Positions 9,718-18,880 are shown, counted from the stretch's first letter. The stretch is DNA of 64,000 nucleotides from an uncultured Arenicella sp. (GCA_947499305.1 CANMNN010000001.1:62001-126000); one strand, 5' to 3'. A program made the numbers and translations. The notes: generated from the sequence alone by a model not told the origin.

Positions 9718-11336
9718 GATGACGTACCTGCTTTCTTTATGCTGTCGATTGAAATTTCAGTGGTCGAACCACTTGATTGATACGTAGTTTGGCCAGCGTT
9801 AGACGACGACACAGGCTCCTTATAAAAATCTTCTGAAAAATGCTCTAAGGCGCTTTTTACCGGAAACGGGGTCATGCCGCCCATGGCACACAGCGAGCCG
9901 CCTTCCATGGTCTTGCATAAGCTCTCTAGCAAGGCGATGTTGGCGTGGCGGTCTCGGTTGGCACGTATCTTGTCGATGGTTTCGGCACCTCGAGTCGCAC
10001 CGATGCGGCAAGGAGTGCATTTACCACACGACTCTTCCGCGCAAAACTCCATTGAGAAACGAGCTTGAGCTGACATATCAACACTCGAGTCGAAGGCGAC
10101 AATGCCGCCGTGGCCCAATACTCCACCGGTGCCAGCAAGCGTTTCGTAGTCCATTTCAATGCCCCATTGCGACTCAGGCAAGTAAGTGCCTAACGGCCCA
10201 CCACATTGTACGGCTCTAAGAGGTTTGTCGCTGGCTGAACCGCCGCCAAAGTCATTCAATAGTTCATTTAAACTAACCCCGAACGCTAACTCAACGAGGC
10301 CGCATTGATTTAGGTTGCCAGCAAGTTGAAACGGCATGGTGCCACGCGAGCGACCCATTCCGAAATCAGCGTAAGCTTTGGCGCCAGCTTCGAAAATAAT
10401 TGAGATGGTTGATAGGGACAACACGTTGTTAACAACGGTTGGTTTACCAAATAGTCCTTCAAGTGCGGGTAATGGCGGTTTAGCGCGGACCACGCCTCGC
10501 TTGCCTTCTAGGCTTTCGAGTAGGGCGGTCTCTTCACCGCAGATGTAGGACTTAGCGCCAAGGCGAACCTCTAAATCGAAGTTGTGCCCAGAGCCTAAAA
10601 TATTGTCACCAAGCAAGTTAGCAGCGAGTGCTTTTTCAATTGCTTCGTTTAAACGCAAATGCGCATGGGGATATTCTTCGCGTAAATAGATGTAGCCTTT
10701 ATCGGCGCCTACTGCAATTGCGGCAATGGTCATACCTTCGATTAAGCCAAATGGGTCAGCTTCCATTTGTAAGCGGTCGGCATAGGTGCCTGAATCGCCT
10801 TCATCCGCATTACACACGATGTATTTTTTTTTACCTGGTGCGTCGTGCACGGTTTGCCATTTTATGCCAGTGGGGAAAGCCGCGCCTCCTCGACCCCGCA
10901 GACCAGATTCTTTGACTTCGTCAACGCATTCTTGACTGGTCATCGTAATGGCTCGTTTAAGACCGACATAACCGCCATGGGTTTGATAAGAAACTAAATC
11001 CGTTGGGTCGATGATGCCGGCACGCTTAAAGGTTAGGCGCTGTTGCTTCTTTAAAAACGGAATTTCTTCGGTAAGCCCAAGACTTAAAGGATGCTCCTGC
11101 TCTCCTTTGAGTAAGTCTTGCTCTACTAAGGAGTCAATATCGCCAACCCCGACCGGTCCATAGGCGACTCGACCGAGATCAGTTTCGACTTCGACCATTG
11201 GCTCTAGCCAGAAAAGCCCACGTGAGCCATTTCGAACTATCTCGACATCGTCTAGCTTTGCGAGCTTGGCCGCAACTTGATCAGCACCAACCGAGATTGC
11301 CGAAGAGTCTTGCGGTACATACACTGTAATTGTCAT
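9714..11336 (-). CDS. fdsB: Formate dehydrogenase, NAD- and FMN-binding subunit FdsB
   Basis: A 540-residue NuoF-like subunit that passes electrons from the iron-sulfur chain to NAD+. Residues 1-90 form a thioredoxin-like leader of the kind found fused to NuoF in Fds and HoxF enzymes. FMN and NADH binding is shown by GLRGRGGAAFPTG (145-157) and CNADEGDSGTY (175-185), and a CGKCTPCR motif in the C-terminal part ligates a 4Fe-4S cluster. It overlaps fdsG by one base and fdsA by four. A short low-complexity tail rich in Ser and Thr ends the protein. Confidence 0.96.
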   Translation of the reverse strand: MTITVYVPQDSSAISVGADQVAAKLAKLDDVEIVRNGSRGLFWLEPMVEVETDLGRVAYGPVGVGDIDSLVEQDLLKGEQEHPLSLGLTEEIPFLKKQQRLTFKRAGIIDPTDLVSYQTHGGYVGLKRAITMTSQECVDEVKESGLRGRGGAAFPTGIKWQTVHDAPGKKKYIVCNADEGDSGTYADRLQMEADPFGLIEGMTIAAIAVGADKGYIYLREEYPHAHLRLNEAIEKALAANLLGDNILGSGHNFDLEVRLGAKSYICGEETALLESLEGKRGVVRAKPPLPALEGLFGKPTVVNNVLSLSTISIIFEAGAKAYADFGMGRSRGTMPFQLAGNLNQCGLVELAFGVSLNELLNDFGGGSASDKPLRAVQCGGPLGTYLPESQWGIEMDYETLAGTGGVLGHGGIVAFDSSVDMSAQARFSMEFCAEESCGKCTPCRIGATRGAETIDKIRANRDRHANIALLESLCKTMEGGSLCAMGGMTPFPVKSALEHFSEDFYKEPVSSSNAGQTTYQSSGSTTEISIDSIKKAGTSS

Positions 11337-11812
11337 TAGTGTTGCCCCGCCTTTATGCTATCGATTAAGTCGCTAAGGCTTTCTTCTGTCACACGACCAT
11401 AGATTTGGGTGTCGATCTTGATGGCTGGAGAGCAGGCACAATTGCCGAGGCAATAAACGGGCTCAAGAGTGATCGCTCCGTCACTAGTGGTTTGCTCATA
11501 ATCGATGCCCAGTTTGGCCTTTACGGCTGCTTCAATCGCTCGACCACCTTTCGCTTGGCAAGATTCGGCGCGACATACTTCAATAATGTGTTTGCCGTGT
11601 GCTTCACTTTTAAATGAATGATAGAAGGTAATCACCCCATGGACTTCCGCTCTTGACAGGTTCAACGCATTGGCGATATCTCCTACGTGTTCACTTGGGA
11701 TGTGGCCGAGGTCATTTTGAATACGATGCAAAATCGGTAGCAGAGGGCCTTCGAGATTTTTGTTCTCCTCAATGGCATTTAAAACCGCTTGCTGTTTGGT
11801 GTTGGCAATCAT
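11336..11812 (-). CDS. fdsG: Formate dehydrogenase, 2Fe-2S subunit FdsG
   Basis: A 158-residue NuoE-like protein. After a helical N-terminal region it has the thioredoxin-like 2Fe-2S ferredoxin fold, with cysteines in VCRAESCQAKGG and in VYCLGNCACSP. In Fds enzymes this subunit takes part in electron transfer to the FdsB flavin. It is the first gene of fdsG-fdsB-fdsA-fdhD, and its upstream region holds a perfect inverted repeat that is partly repeated over the start of the divergent regulator. I do not see an fdsD gene downstream of fdhD. Confidence 0.95.
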   Translation of the reverse strand: MIANTKQQAVLNAIEENKNLEGPLLPILHRIQNDLGHIPSEHVGDIANALNLSRAEVHGVITFYHSFKSEAHGKHIIEVCRAESCQAKGGRAIEAAVKAKLGIDYEQTTSDGAITLEPVYCLGNCACSPAIKIDTQIYGRVTEESLSDLIDSIKAGQH

Positions 11813-11842
11813 ATTTATGGCCTGATCTATCGTTGAAATAAG

Positions 11843-11937
11843 TTTAATATGAAATTTAATGCATATTAAATGCCGCTATAGTGTTAAATTATCACGATAT
11901 GTTAAGCCCATAAATATGAAATTAAATGCAGATTAAT
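11843..11937. promoter_or_regulatory. Repeated operator-like element between fdsG and the regulator gene
   Basis: Site 1 (11843-11870) is a perfect inverted repeat, TTTAATATG at 11843-11851 and CATATTAAA at 11862-11870, separated by 10 bases. A 25-base segment of it (11846-11870) recurs as a direct repeat at 11913-11937 with 22 of 25 bases identical. Site 2 covers the start codon of the regulator at 11926. This arrangement fits a regulator that acts on the fds promoter from site 1 and represses its own expression from site 2. Confidence 0.65.
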
Positions 11938-12990
11938 AATTTAAGTATTGTGCCCAATTGGCGGTTTGCCGACATCAGCGGGCGTAAACTGCATGTAGCA
12001 TTATTGCCCTTGTTATTGGCGATACAAACTCGCAAAAAACTCACAGCCGCCGCGCAGGACTGTGGTTTATCGTATCGACATGCATGGAATATTCTTCAAG
12101 AAGCCGAAGACTTCTTTTTAAGCCCAGTGACCGTGAAAGAGCGCGGCAGGGGGGCGAAGTTGACTGCGCTTGGTGAGGTCTTGGTGCAAGCCAATCAACG
12201 AATCGATGCGCGCTTACACACGCAGATGGAGAGTTTGGCGATGGAACTCAATGCTGAAGTTCATAAAGTGTTGTCTGATCAGGTGGCGGTAATGAAGATC
12301 TATGCAAGTCATGGCTATGCCGTAGCTTTGATTCCAAAACATATGCCTGACTATCAAACCGAATTGCATTACCACGGTTCTGAAGATGCTCTCAAGGCGC
12401 TCCATTCAGGGGCTTGTAAGATTGCAGGGTTTACCGTGCCGCTACACCATAAGATCGCCGTGCAACAGTATCGTTACCAAACTCTTCTTAATGCTAAGGA
12501 CGTGCGTATTTTTAGGTTTATAAAGCGCGAACAGGGGCTCATGGTTCCGGCTGGAAACAAGCACCATATTCGCTCTTTACAGGACCTTGCGGATAAAGAT
12601 GTGAGAATTATTAATCGCCAGCCTTATTCAGGCACGCGCGAACTACTAGAGGAGTTACTTAGTCAGGAAGGCATTTCACGCGACTCAATAAAGTCGTTTG
12701 ATCAACATGAATACACGCACACAGCGGTAGCTGCCCAAGTGGCAACTGGCATGGCCGATGTGGCCTTTGGAATGCAAGCAGCGGCGGCACGTTTCGATCT
12801 AGACTTTATACCGATTACTGAAGACGCCTATTTATGGGCAATTAAAGTGGAATCACAAAACGACCCTGAAGTGCTCAGCTTCATAGATATGCTCAAGTCA
12901 ACTGGCTTTCAAGAGGAGGTCGATGCGATATCAGGTTATCAGTGTGATGAGGCTGGCACCATAGTTGGCTTGAGCGAGTTGCTTGGGTAG
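11926..12990 (+). CDS. ModE-like helix-turn-helix regulator with a periplasmic-binding-protein-like domain
   Basis: A 354-residue DNA-binding protein. Residues 20-110 resemble the ModE/LysR-type winged helix-turn-helix (LTAAAQDCGLSYRHAWNIL near 39-57, then the wing with VKERGRGAKLTALG). Residues 125-340 form a substrate-binding-protein-like domain related to ModA/TupA and MorA-type sensors (SGTRELLEELL; TGMADVAFGMQAAAARFDLDFIP). Proteins of this build sense molybdate, tungstate or a metabolite. Its position, divergent from the molybdenum formate dehydrogenase operon and sharing repeated operator-like sites with it, makes it the likely fds regulator. Which ligand it senses (molybdate, formate or another compound) cannot be decided here. 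Confidence 0.85.
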   Translation: MQINNLSIVPNWRFADISGRKLHVALLPLLLAIQTRKKLTAAAQDCGLSYRHAWNILQEAEDFFLSPVTVKERGRGAKLTALGEVLVQANQRIDARLHTQMESLAMELNAEVHKVLSDQVAVMKIYASHGYAVALIPKHMPDYQTELHYHGSEDALKALHSGACKIAGFTVPLHHKIAVQQYRYQTLLNAKDVRIFRFIKREQGLMVPAGNKHHIRSLQDLADKDVRIINRQPYSGTRELLEELLSQEGISRDSIKSFDQHEYTHTAVAAQVATGMADVAFGMQAAAARFDLDFIPITEDAYLWAIKVESQNDPEVLSFIDMLKSTGFQEEVDAISGYQCDEAGTIVGLSELLG

Positions 12991-13035
12991 GCTGAGCGAG
13001 GTCTCTTGATTGACACGTGACCTCGCAAATCACAC

Positions 13036-13470
13036 TTAACTAGGCTTCTTTTTACTCAATACAAAGATCAGCAAACAGCTCAGCCAGACTCCACAAGCCA
13101 TAAAAAACAAGACGCCCCCATCAGTGTCACCTGCCGCGTTAACCACTCGATTGACGCCTAGAGGCGTCGCCAAGTGAAAGAAGATAGCACCAGAGATAAC
13201 ACAAAAGCCTATCGCAGCACCAAGTCTGCGCGTCGCGACCATAAGTAGCAAAATACTGGCGATCAATTCAATGCCGCCGATTACATAGCCGCCGATTGAC
13301 TCGAAAGTCGGTGCAATAAAGCCAAGGCCGATCTCTTTCATCCATGCGGCAATTGTTGAAAAAATGATGTCAGTTTCTTCTGAGCCAGCGAATTTAAAAA
13401 ATAATGATTGAACGAAAACGAAGATCACATAAGCGATCAACGCGTAAATAAACCCTTTTTTTGCGGTCAT
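13036..13470 (-). CDS. DoxX-like four-helix membrane protein
   Basis: A 144-residue inner-membrane protein with four predicted membrane helices (about 8-26, 60-78, 86-104 and 118-138). The segment VQSLFFKFAGSEET followed by helices with the IGGIELIASILLL pattern resembles the DoxX/DoxD-like superfamily of small membrane proteins. No catalytic residues can be named and the role is unknown. It stands alone between the fds regulator and the SulP gene, 90 bases downstream of the SulP stop in the same direction, so it might share a transcript with SulP. Confidence 0.6.
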   Translation of the reverse strand: MTAKKGFIYALIAYVIFVFVQSLFFKFAGSEETDIIFSTIAAWMKEIGLGFIAPTFESIGGYVIGGIELIASILLLMVATRRLGAAIGFCVISGAIFFHLATPLGVNRVVNAAGDTDGGVLFFMACGVWLSCLLIFVLSKKKPS

Positions 13471-13559
13471 GGCTTTCCCTCTTTTGGAGATGGTTTTCTT
13501 TCATCATAATTGCGCTGACATCGTAGCGCTAGGGGATAATGTCAATCGAATGAGTTCTT

Positions 13560-15152
13560 CTATGCCTTAGAAGGGGTTTCAGCATCCCAATCTGCACTCT
13601 CAATTGCGACGAAATAGTTCGGATCTTCGACTACGTTTACTTCCACCATATCCCCAGCTTTCTTAAGCAGTTTTTTACACTCCGGGCTTAGGTGTATTAA
13701 ATGCAAAGTGCGATTGTTCTTCTTGTATCGCATTGCCAAGGCATCGATCGCTTCAATTCCCGAATGGTCTGCCACTCGAGAGTCAGCGAAGTCAATGATT
13801 ACATCAACGTTATCATCAGCCGGAGTGAAGTTTTCCGCAAACGAAGCTGTAGAACCAAAAAACAAAGGCCCGTGCACAGTGTAGTAATGAGATCCATAAC
13901 GATTCTCGCGTTTCTCAACCGTTACTTGTTTGGCATGATTCCATGCGAATACCAGCGCTGAAATGATAACACCAACGATTACAGCGATTGCTAAGTCGGT
14001 GAATACGGTGACCGCAGAAACGGTGATCAACACAAACGCATCTTGCTTGGGTACGCGACGAATAATGCGAAAGCTACTCCACTCAAATGTGCCTATTACC
14101 ACAATAAACATCACACCGATTAGCGCAGCGATCGGAATTTGTTCGATCAGCGACGAAGCAAATAAAATGAACACCAATAAGGCTAGTGCACCTGTTATGC
14201 CCGATAAGCGACCGCGACCGCCAGAGTTTACATTAATCATGCTTTGCCCAATCATGGCGCAACCGCCCATGCCCCCGAACATTCCCGTCGCGGTGTTCGC
14301 CAGCCCTTGGCCAAAACACTCGCGATTACCATTACCACGCGTCTCTGTGATTTCGTCGATTAAACGCAAGGTTAGAAGAGATTCGATCAAGCCAATAGCT
14401 GCAAGAATAATCGCGTAGGGCAAAATGATGCCGAGTGTTTCAAGGGTGAACGGTACTGAGGGAATGCTAAAACTTGGTAAGCCGCCGGCAATTGAGGCTA
14501 CATCCCCGACTACCTTTGTGTCGATCTGCATGCCGAATACTGCGAGCGAAACAACGACAATTGCTACTAACGATGACGGTATTGCGGTCGTTAGCATTGG
14601 CAAGAATTTAATGATTGCCATGGTTACCGCAACCAAACCTAGCATAATAGTCAACTGATCAGCAGCCAGCCAAGCTACGTCTAAAATGCTGCCCTCTAAG
14701 AAGGTGCCTGTTGCCCAGCCTGCTTGGCCTGGTTCGCCAAATTGGCCGAGTTGCGCGAGAAATATGACAATCGCTAAGCCGTTAACAAAGCCCAGCATAA
14801 CGGGGTGGGGTACCAAGCGAATAAAGCGCGCAATACGTAGTGCGCCTGCAGCCATTTGAAGCAAGCCCATAAGCACTACGGTGGCGAATAGGTATTGCAC
14901 GCCGTGATCCGCGACTAGTGCAACCATAACAACTGCTAGTGCGCCGGTCGCGCCAGAAATCATGCCGGGTCTGCCGCCCGCTACCGCGGTAATTAGCCCC
15001 ACCATGAACGCGGCGTATAATCCAACCAATGGCTCAACGCCGGCGATCAACGCGAATGCCACGGCCTCTGGCACTAATGCTAGAGCAACGGTTAAACCAG
15101 ATAGAACATCGTTTTTTATACTGCTGCGTCGTGACGCTGAATTCTCAAACAT
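13560..15152 (-). CDS. SulP-family anion transporter with STAS domain
   Basis: A 530-residue inner-membrane carrier. The N-terminal 400 residues hold ten or more hydrophobic helices, with the family features [21 protein letters not shown] near 23-43 and [23 protein letters not shown] near 292-314. The C-terminal part (about 410-520) is a STAS domain, seen in the [22 protein letters not shown] segment. Members carry sulfate, bicarbonate, or other anions, often with sodium or protons; the substrate cannot be fixed from the sequence. Two short inverted repeats lie 18-48 bases upstream of its start and may be an operator. Confidence 0.92.
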   Translation of the reverse strand: MFENSASRRSSIKNDVLSGLTVALALVPEAVAFALIAGVEPLVGLYAAFMVGLITAVAGGRPGMISGATGALAVVMVALVADHGVQYLFATVVLMGLLQMAAGALRIARFIRLVPHPVMLGFVNGLAIVIFLAQLGQFGEPGQAGWATGTFLEGSILDVAWLAADQLTIMLGLVAVTMAIIKFLPMLTTAIPSSLVAIVVVSLAVFGMQIDTKVVGDVASIAGGLPSFSIPSVPFTLETLGIILPYAIILAAIGLIESLLTLRLIDEITETRGNGNRECFGQGLANTATGMFGGMGGCAMIGQSMINVNSGGRGRLSGITGALALLVFILFASSLIEQIPIAALIGVMFIVVIGTFEWSSFRIIRRVPKQDAFVLITVSAVTVFTDLAIAVIVGVIISALVFAWNHAKQVTVEKRENRYGSHYYTVHGPLFFGSTASFAENFTPADDNVDVIIDFADSRVADHSGIEAIDALAMRYKKNNRTLHLIHLSPECKKLLKKAGDMVEVNVVEDPNYFVAIESADWDAETPSKA

Positions 15153-15170
15153 GGGAGGCCCGGGTTGTTG

Positions 15171-15200
15171 AGTTAATTTTAACTGAGTTCACTGTGAACT
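15171..15200. promoter_or_regulatory. Two adjacent inverted repeats upstream of the SulP gene
   Basis: AGTTAA-TT-TTAACT (15171-15184) is followed two bases later by AGTTCAC-T-GTGAACT (15186-15200). Both are perfect inverted repeats, and they lie directly upstream of the SulP start at 15152 (minus strand). They could be operator sites or hairpins in the leader. Confidence 0.4.
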
Positions 15201-15599
15201 ATGGCTTGGCGCGCGGATTTTATGGGCATTGGCTACGTAGCACAAGTTATAGCGTGTTAAATAGTGTGTTTGTTGAGCATTAGACTTAAGTTACCAGCCT
15301 GCTCCGCACGAAGGTTGCCGTGCTATGCTGTCCGAAAATGAGCTATGTTTATGGTGCAGAGCCTCTATCTGTGTCGAAAACTGTAAAACCCGCTGTTTTT
15401 CTTCATATTTACCCCAAAAAACTTTCAATTGAACTACTTACGGGCTAAAATCGCGCGCCTCGTGAGGGTGAACCCCTTTGCGATTAGAAAAACTCGAACA
15501 AAGGCACAGTACTATGAGCCTTAATGAGTCTTTAAGTAGTTAAACAAATGCTGATCGCATAGCGATTGGCGAACACATTAAAAACAGAGTACACATATT
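15201..15599 (+). other. Long leader/promoter region of the rpsP operon
   Basis: About 400 bases without a gene between the divergent SulP gene and rpsP. A weak sigma-70-like pair can be drawn as TTTCAA (15422-15427) and TAAAAT (15445-15450) with 17 bases between. Just downstream, AATCGC (about 15448) and GCGATT (about 15480) enclose a GGGTGAACCC mini-hairpin, so the start of the transcript may be structured. No tRNA or small ORF with coding character was found. Confidence 0.35.
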
Positions 15600-16040
15600 A
15601 TGGTAACTATTCGTTTAGCCCGTGGCGGCGCAAAAAAACGTCCTTTCTACGGCATTATGGTCGCTGATTCACGTCGCGCACCTCGCGGCCGTTTCATCGA
15701 GCGTGTTGGTTTTTTCAACCCGCGTGCTGTAGGTGGTGAAGATCGTTTGCGCATCGACATGGAGCGCGTTGAATATTGGATCAGCAAAGGCGCTCAGCCT
15801 TCTGATCGTGTTGCGAGTTTGCTTAAGCAATTCGCGAAGGGCCCAGAAGCGCTAGAAGCTGAAACAGCAAAACTAGTTGCAGCGACTGAAGCCAAACAAG
15901 CGGCGGCGGCCAAAGCTGAAGCTGATGCGGTTAAAGCCCAAGACGCAGCAGAAGCCGAAGCTAAGAAAGCGGCTGAAGCTGAAGCGGCGCCTGCTGAAGA
16001 AGAAGCTCCTGCCGCTGACGCGGAAGCAGCAGCCGAATAG
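15600..16040 (+). CDS. rpsP: 30S ribosomal protein S16 with an extended acidic tail
   Basis: S16 is a small-subunit assembly protein. Residues 1-80 are a normal S16 ([59 protein letters not shown]). Most S16 proteins are 80-90 residues; here residues 85-146 form a low-complexity tail of Ala, Glu and Lys, likely disordered or helical. Such tails are known in S16 of several lineages. It is the first gene of rpsP-rimM-trmD-rplS, the usual proteobacterial order. Confidence 0.98.
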   Translation: MVTIRLARGGAKKRPFYGIMVADSRRAPRGRFIERVGFFNPRAVGGEDRLRIDMERVEYWISKGAQPSDRVASLLKQFAKGPEALEAETAKLVAATEAKQAAAAKAEADAVKAQDAAEAEAKKAAEAEAAPAEEEAPAADAEAAAE

Positions 16041-16073
16041 TTTTACCCACCTTATATAGAAGTAACTAATAAG

Positions 16074-16595
16074 GTGTACGTAGAACTCGGCAAACTTGTC
16101 GGCGTATGGGGTGTTAAAGGATGGGTCAAGCTCCATTCTTACACGCGCAACCGCGTCGACATTAGCCAGTATAAAACCTGGTATTTACAGGCACCTCGCT
16201 CTAAATCAGACCCAACACCAATTAAGGTGTTGAGCTGTCGAGAGCAAGGCCAAGGTATCGTTGCTCAACTAGATGGTGTTACTGACCGAGATCAAGCCAT
16301 GGCCATGAGTGGTCAAGTGATCTTTGTTAAACAAAGTGATTTGCCAAAATTGCCTAAGGGCGAGTTTTATTGGCAGCAACTGATTGGTTTGAAAGTTAAG
16401 AATGAATCTGGCGAAATCGCACAGGTGAAGTCGATTCTTGAAACGGGTGCTAACGATGTGCTTGTATGTAAAAACATCGAAGAAGGTAAAGGCGATGTGC
16501 TGATACCTTATACTGATGAGACAGTATTAGAAATTGATATAGAAGCGGGGTCCATGTTTGTAGATTGGGATCCGAGCTTCTTGTTAGAAGATTAG
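16074..16595 (+). CDS. rimM: Ribosome maturation factor RimM
   Basis: A 173-residue factor needed for maturation of the 30S head, binding S19. The N-terminal RimM barrel domain starts with VELGKLVGVWGVKGWVKLHS, and the C-terminal PRC-barrel includes FYWQQLIGLKVKN and the closing DVLIPYTDETVLEIDIEAG segment with WDPSFL at the end. The start codon is GTG at 16074, 33 bases after rpsP; an upstream Shine-Dalgarno is weak, so coupling to rpsP translation is plausible. Confidence 0.96.
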   Translation: MYVELGKLVGVWGVKGWVKLHSYTRNRVDISQYKTWYLQAPRSKSDPTPIKVLSCREQGQGIVAQLDGVTDRDQAMAMSGQVIFVKQSDLPKLPKGEFYWQQLIGLKVKNESGEIAQVKSILETGANDVLVCKNIEEGKGDVLIPYTDETVLEIDIEAGSMFVDWDPSFLLED

Positions 16596-16602
16596 TGATT
16601 TT

Positions 16603-16621
16603 AAACAATCGCTGATTGTTT
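16603..16621 (+). other. Perfect hairpin in the rimM-trmD gap
   Basis: AAACAATC (16603-16610) and GATTGTTT (16614-16621) pair perfectly around GCT. No T tract follows, so this is not a normal terminator; it could adjust mRNA stability or expression between rimM and trmD. Confidence 0.4.
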
Positions 16622-16669
16622 GAACGTTGAACGAGCTTGTCTATTGGCATAACTATTACCGACTGAAAA

Positions 16670-17434
16670 ATGGATCTACACGTTATTTCAATTTTTCCGG
16701 GTATGTTCAGCGCGATTACAGACGAGGGCGTAATAAGTCGAGCAATTAAGCAAAATGTGCTTAATTTAACGCTTCACAACCCTCGGGCTTATGCCGACGA
16801 CAAGCACAGCACTGTTGATGGCAGGCCCTATGGCGGTGGTCCAGGCATGGTGATGAAGCCTGAGCCAATGGTTAAAGTTATTGAGGCTGCTAGATCTCAT
16901 GCTAAGCCGGGTGCAAAGGTGGTTTATATGAGCCCTCAAGGCAAGCGCTTTGATCATCAAGCAGCAAAGCAGTTTGCTACGACTGACTCTCTGATTATAT
17001 TAGCGGGTCGTTATGAGGGTATCGATGAGCGAGTGATCGAGCATCATGTTGATGAAGAGTGGTCGATTGGTGACTTTGTGTTATCGGGCGGCGAGTTACC
17101 AGCAATGGTGATGATTGACGCGATAGCGCGATTATTACCAGATAGCTTAGGCAACAGTGAGTCAGCAGAACAAGATTCCTTTGCGCAAGGGATGTTAGAT
17201 TGCCCGCACTATGCGCGACCAGAGACATATGCTGGTCAAAAAGTGCCCGATGTGTTGCTTAGCGGTGACCATCAAGCCATCGCACAATGGCGTGAGCAGC
17301 AAGCAGTTGCTCGCACCTTAGAGCGTAGGCCAGAGTTAGTAACAAATGAGTTGCTAGAAAAAATTAAGCTAACAGATGAACAATTAAATCTATTGGCTGA
17401 GTACAAAAAGGCTAGTTTGGATAAACTGAATTAG
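16670..17434 (+). CDS. trmD: tRNA (guanine37-N1)-methyltransferase TrmD
   Basis: A 254-residue SPOUT methyltransferase that methylates G37 in tRNAs reading CNN, CCN and CGG codons, preventing frameshifts. The AdoMet-binding trefoil knot is marked by YMSPQGKRFDHQ near 85-96, LAGRYEGIDERVIE near 110-123 and the EEWSIGDFVLSGGELPA segment. The RPYGGGPGMVMKPEP segment near 51-65 is also typical. The length matches the family. It lies 74 bases after rimM and 69 bases before the rplS start. Confidence 0.98.
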   Translation: MDLHVISIFPGMFSAITDEGVISRAIKQNVLNLTLHNPRAYADDKHSTVDGRPYGGGPGMVMKPEPMVKVIEAARSHAKPGAKVVYMSPQGKRFDHQAAKQFATTDSLIILAGRYEGIDERVIEHHVDEEWSIGDFVLSGGELPAMVMIDAIARLLPDSLGNSESAEQDSFAQGMLDCPHYARPETYAGQKVPDVLLSGDHQAIAQWREQQAVARTLERRPELVTNELLEKIKLTDEQLNLLAEYKKASLDKLN

Positions 17435-17503
17435 TGGAATGAATTTGATAGACGATACTTCCTTCAAGCAATACCGCGTTGAATAGTAGAGTTGGAGATT
17501 AAA

Positions 17504-17851
17504 ATGACTAACATAATTGATGATATTAACAACGAACAGTTGAACGCTAACATCCCGGACTTCGGCCCAGGTGACACAGTAGTTGTTCAAGTGAAAATTA
17601 AAGAAGGCTCACGCGAGCGTCTACAGGCATACGAAGGTGTAGTTATCGCCAAGCGTAACCGTGGTCTACACTCAGCGTTTACCGTTCGCAAGATGTCTTA
17701 TGGTGAAGGCGTTGAGCGTGTATTCCAAACGCACAGCCCATTAATCGATTCAGTAACGGTTAAGCGCCGTGGTGCTGTTCGTCGCGCTAAGTTGTATTAC
17801 TTGCGTGAATTGACTGGTCGTAAAGCGCGAATCAAAGAGAAGCTTTCATAA
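17504..17851 (+). CDS. rplS: 50S ribosomal protein L19
   Basis: A 115-residue large-subunit protein located at the 30S-50S interface. The sequence contains the canonical [22 protein letters not shown] and [22 protein letters not shown] stretches and ends with [21 protein letters not shown] at 17492 would extend it by four residues, but the ATG at 17504 sits seven bases after a GGAG ribosome-binding site and gives the usual length, so it is chosen. It ends the rpsP operon and is followed by a strong terminator. Confidence 0.98.
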   Translation: MTNIIDDINNEQLNANIPDFGPGDTVVVQVKIKEGSRERLQAYEGVVIAKRNRGLHSAFTVRKMSYGEGVERVFQTHSPLIDSVTVKRRGAVRRAKLYYLRELTGRKARIKEKLS

Positions 17852-17873
17852 GCTGATCTTGCAAAAGATTCTA

Positions 17874-17912
17874 AAAAGCCCCTGCACATTGTTGTGCAGG
17901 GGCTTTTTTTTG
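17874..17912 (+). terminator. Rho-independent terminator of the rpsP-rplS operon
   Basis: AAAAGCCCCTGCACA pairs with TGTGCAGGGGCTTTT around a TTGT loop and is followed by eight T residues. Confidence 0.95.
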
Positions 17913-18004
17913 AGCGAATGGTTTTATTGAACGGGATTGCTTTTTTGACTTTTCTGTAATCAGGCTAAATACTTATAAGTAATCGAGAATCTAACGAGCT
18001 TTTT

Positions 18005-18880
18005 ATGTTTGCCCAATCTAAGAAAGGAATTCGCTCTCTAGCATGTTTGCTAACCTTTGCACTTTTATCTGACGTAAGCACGGCAAAAGAATATCTGATC
18101 GAGGAGGTTGCCTTTGAGAGCCAGAAGGTAATGTTGGCTGCGTCTATCGTGCGACCAGCGAGCGTTAAGCCTAAAGCGGCCGTGGTATTTGTTCATGGTT
18201 CTGGCCCGCAAACCCGAAATCTCGATATCGCTAAACGTTTTGCGGATGATGGAATAATCAGTCTTGTATACGATAAGCGCGGCGTTGGTAAGTCTGGCGG
18301 TGACTATGAGAGTAAGCAAAGTGTTAGTGGTCAAAATATTGACCTATTAGCTAATGATTCACTCGCAGCGGCTAATTTTCTTGGCTCATACCACGCAAGT
18401 GAAGGTTTAAAAATTGGCCTAAGCGGGATAAGCCAAGCTGGCTGGATCGTTCCTTTGGCGGCCAAGAAAGATAAAACGGCCGAAAAGCCAATTGTCGATT
18501 TTATGTTGATCTGGAGTGGGCCGGTATGTAAGGTCAGTGAAGAAGATATCTACAGCAAGTACACCGCCGATTCCGATTCAAGCGAAGTTCCGAGCTACCA
18601 TGAAGCCTTAAGCGCTCGAGAACGCGCCTACGTATGGCCTGCGTTTTTAGGAAGAGATACTGATTCCAGTGAAGACCTGGCGAATTTAGATATCCCGGGC
18701 CTTTGGATATTTGGCAAAGGTGATGGCAGCATTCCTATTGATCTTTCTATGCAGAAGCTCAGCGTACTAGAAAAAGCAGGCAAGCCCTACCAAAGCGTGC
18801 TTTTTTCATCGTCGGGTCACAACAATATGAGTGAAACGTTCGCGACAGCAACCGATTGGATAAAGCGTTTACGAGAGTAG
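18005..18880 (+). CDS. Exported alpha/beta hydrolase
   Basis: A 291-residue protein with a signal peptide (about 1-27, ending VSTA-K), so likely periplasmic. The fold is shown by the oxyanion loop VHGSGPQ (63-69), the DKRGVGKSGGD segment, the nucleophile elbow G141-I-S143-Q-A-G146 and a late GHNN segment carrying the candidate catalytic histidine. This places it with the serine-aminopeptidase-like hydrolases that cleave esters or amides. It resembles the 'alpha/beta hydrolase' partners of exported acyl-esterases; the substrate is unknown. Its 3' end overlaps the convergent GST gene by 12 bases. Confidence 0.82.
   Translation: MFAQSKKGIRSLACLLTFALLSDVSTAKEYLIEEVAFESQKVMLAASIVRPASVKPKAAVVFVHGSGPQTRNLDIAKRFADDGIISLVYDKRGVGKSGGDYESKQSVSGQNIDLLANDSLAAANFLGSYHASEGLKIGLSGISQAGWIVPLAAKKDKTAEKPIVDFMLIWSGPVCKVSEEDIYSKYTADSDSSEVPSYHEALSARERAYVWPAFLGRDTDSSEDLANLDIPGLWIFGKGDGSIPIDLSMQKLSVLEKAGKPYQSVLFSSSGHNNMSETFATATDWIKRLRE

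Noticed and set aside
13963-14418. Plus-strand frame of 151 codons opposite the SulP gene
   Set aside because: Its composition is the mirror of a hydrophobic membrane protein; the SulP motifs and STAS domain show the minus strand is coding.
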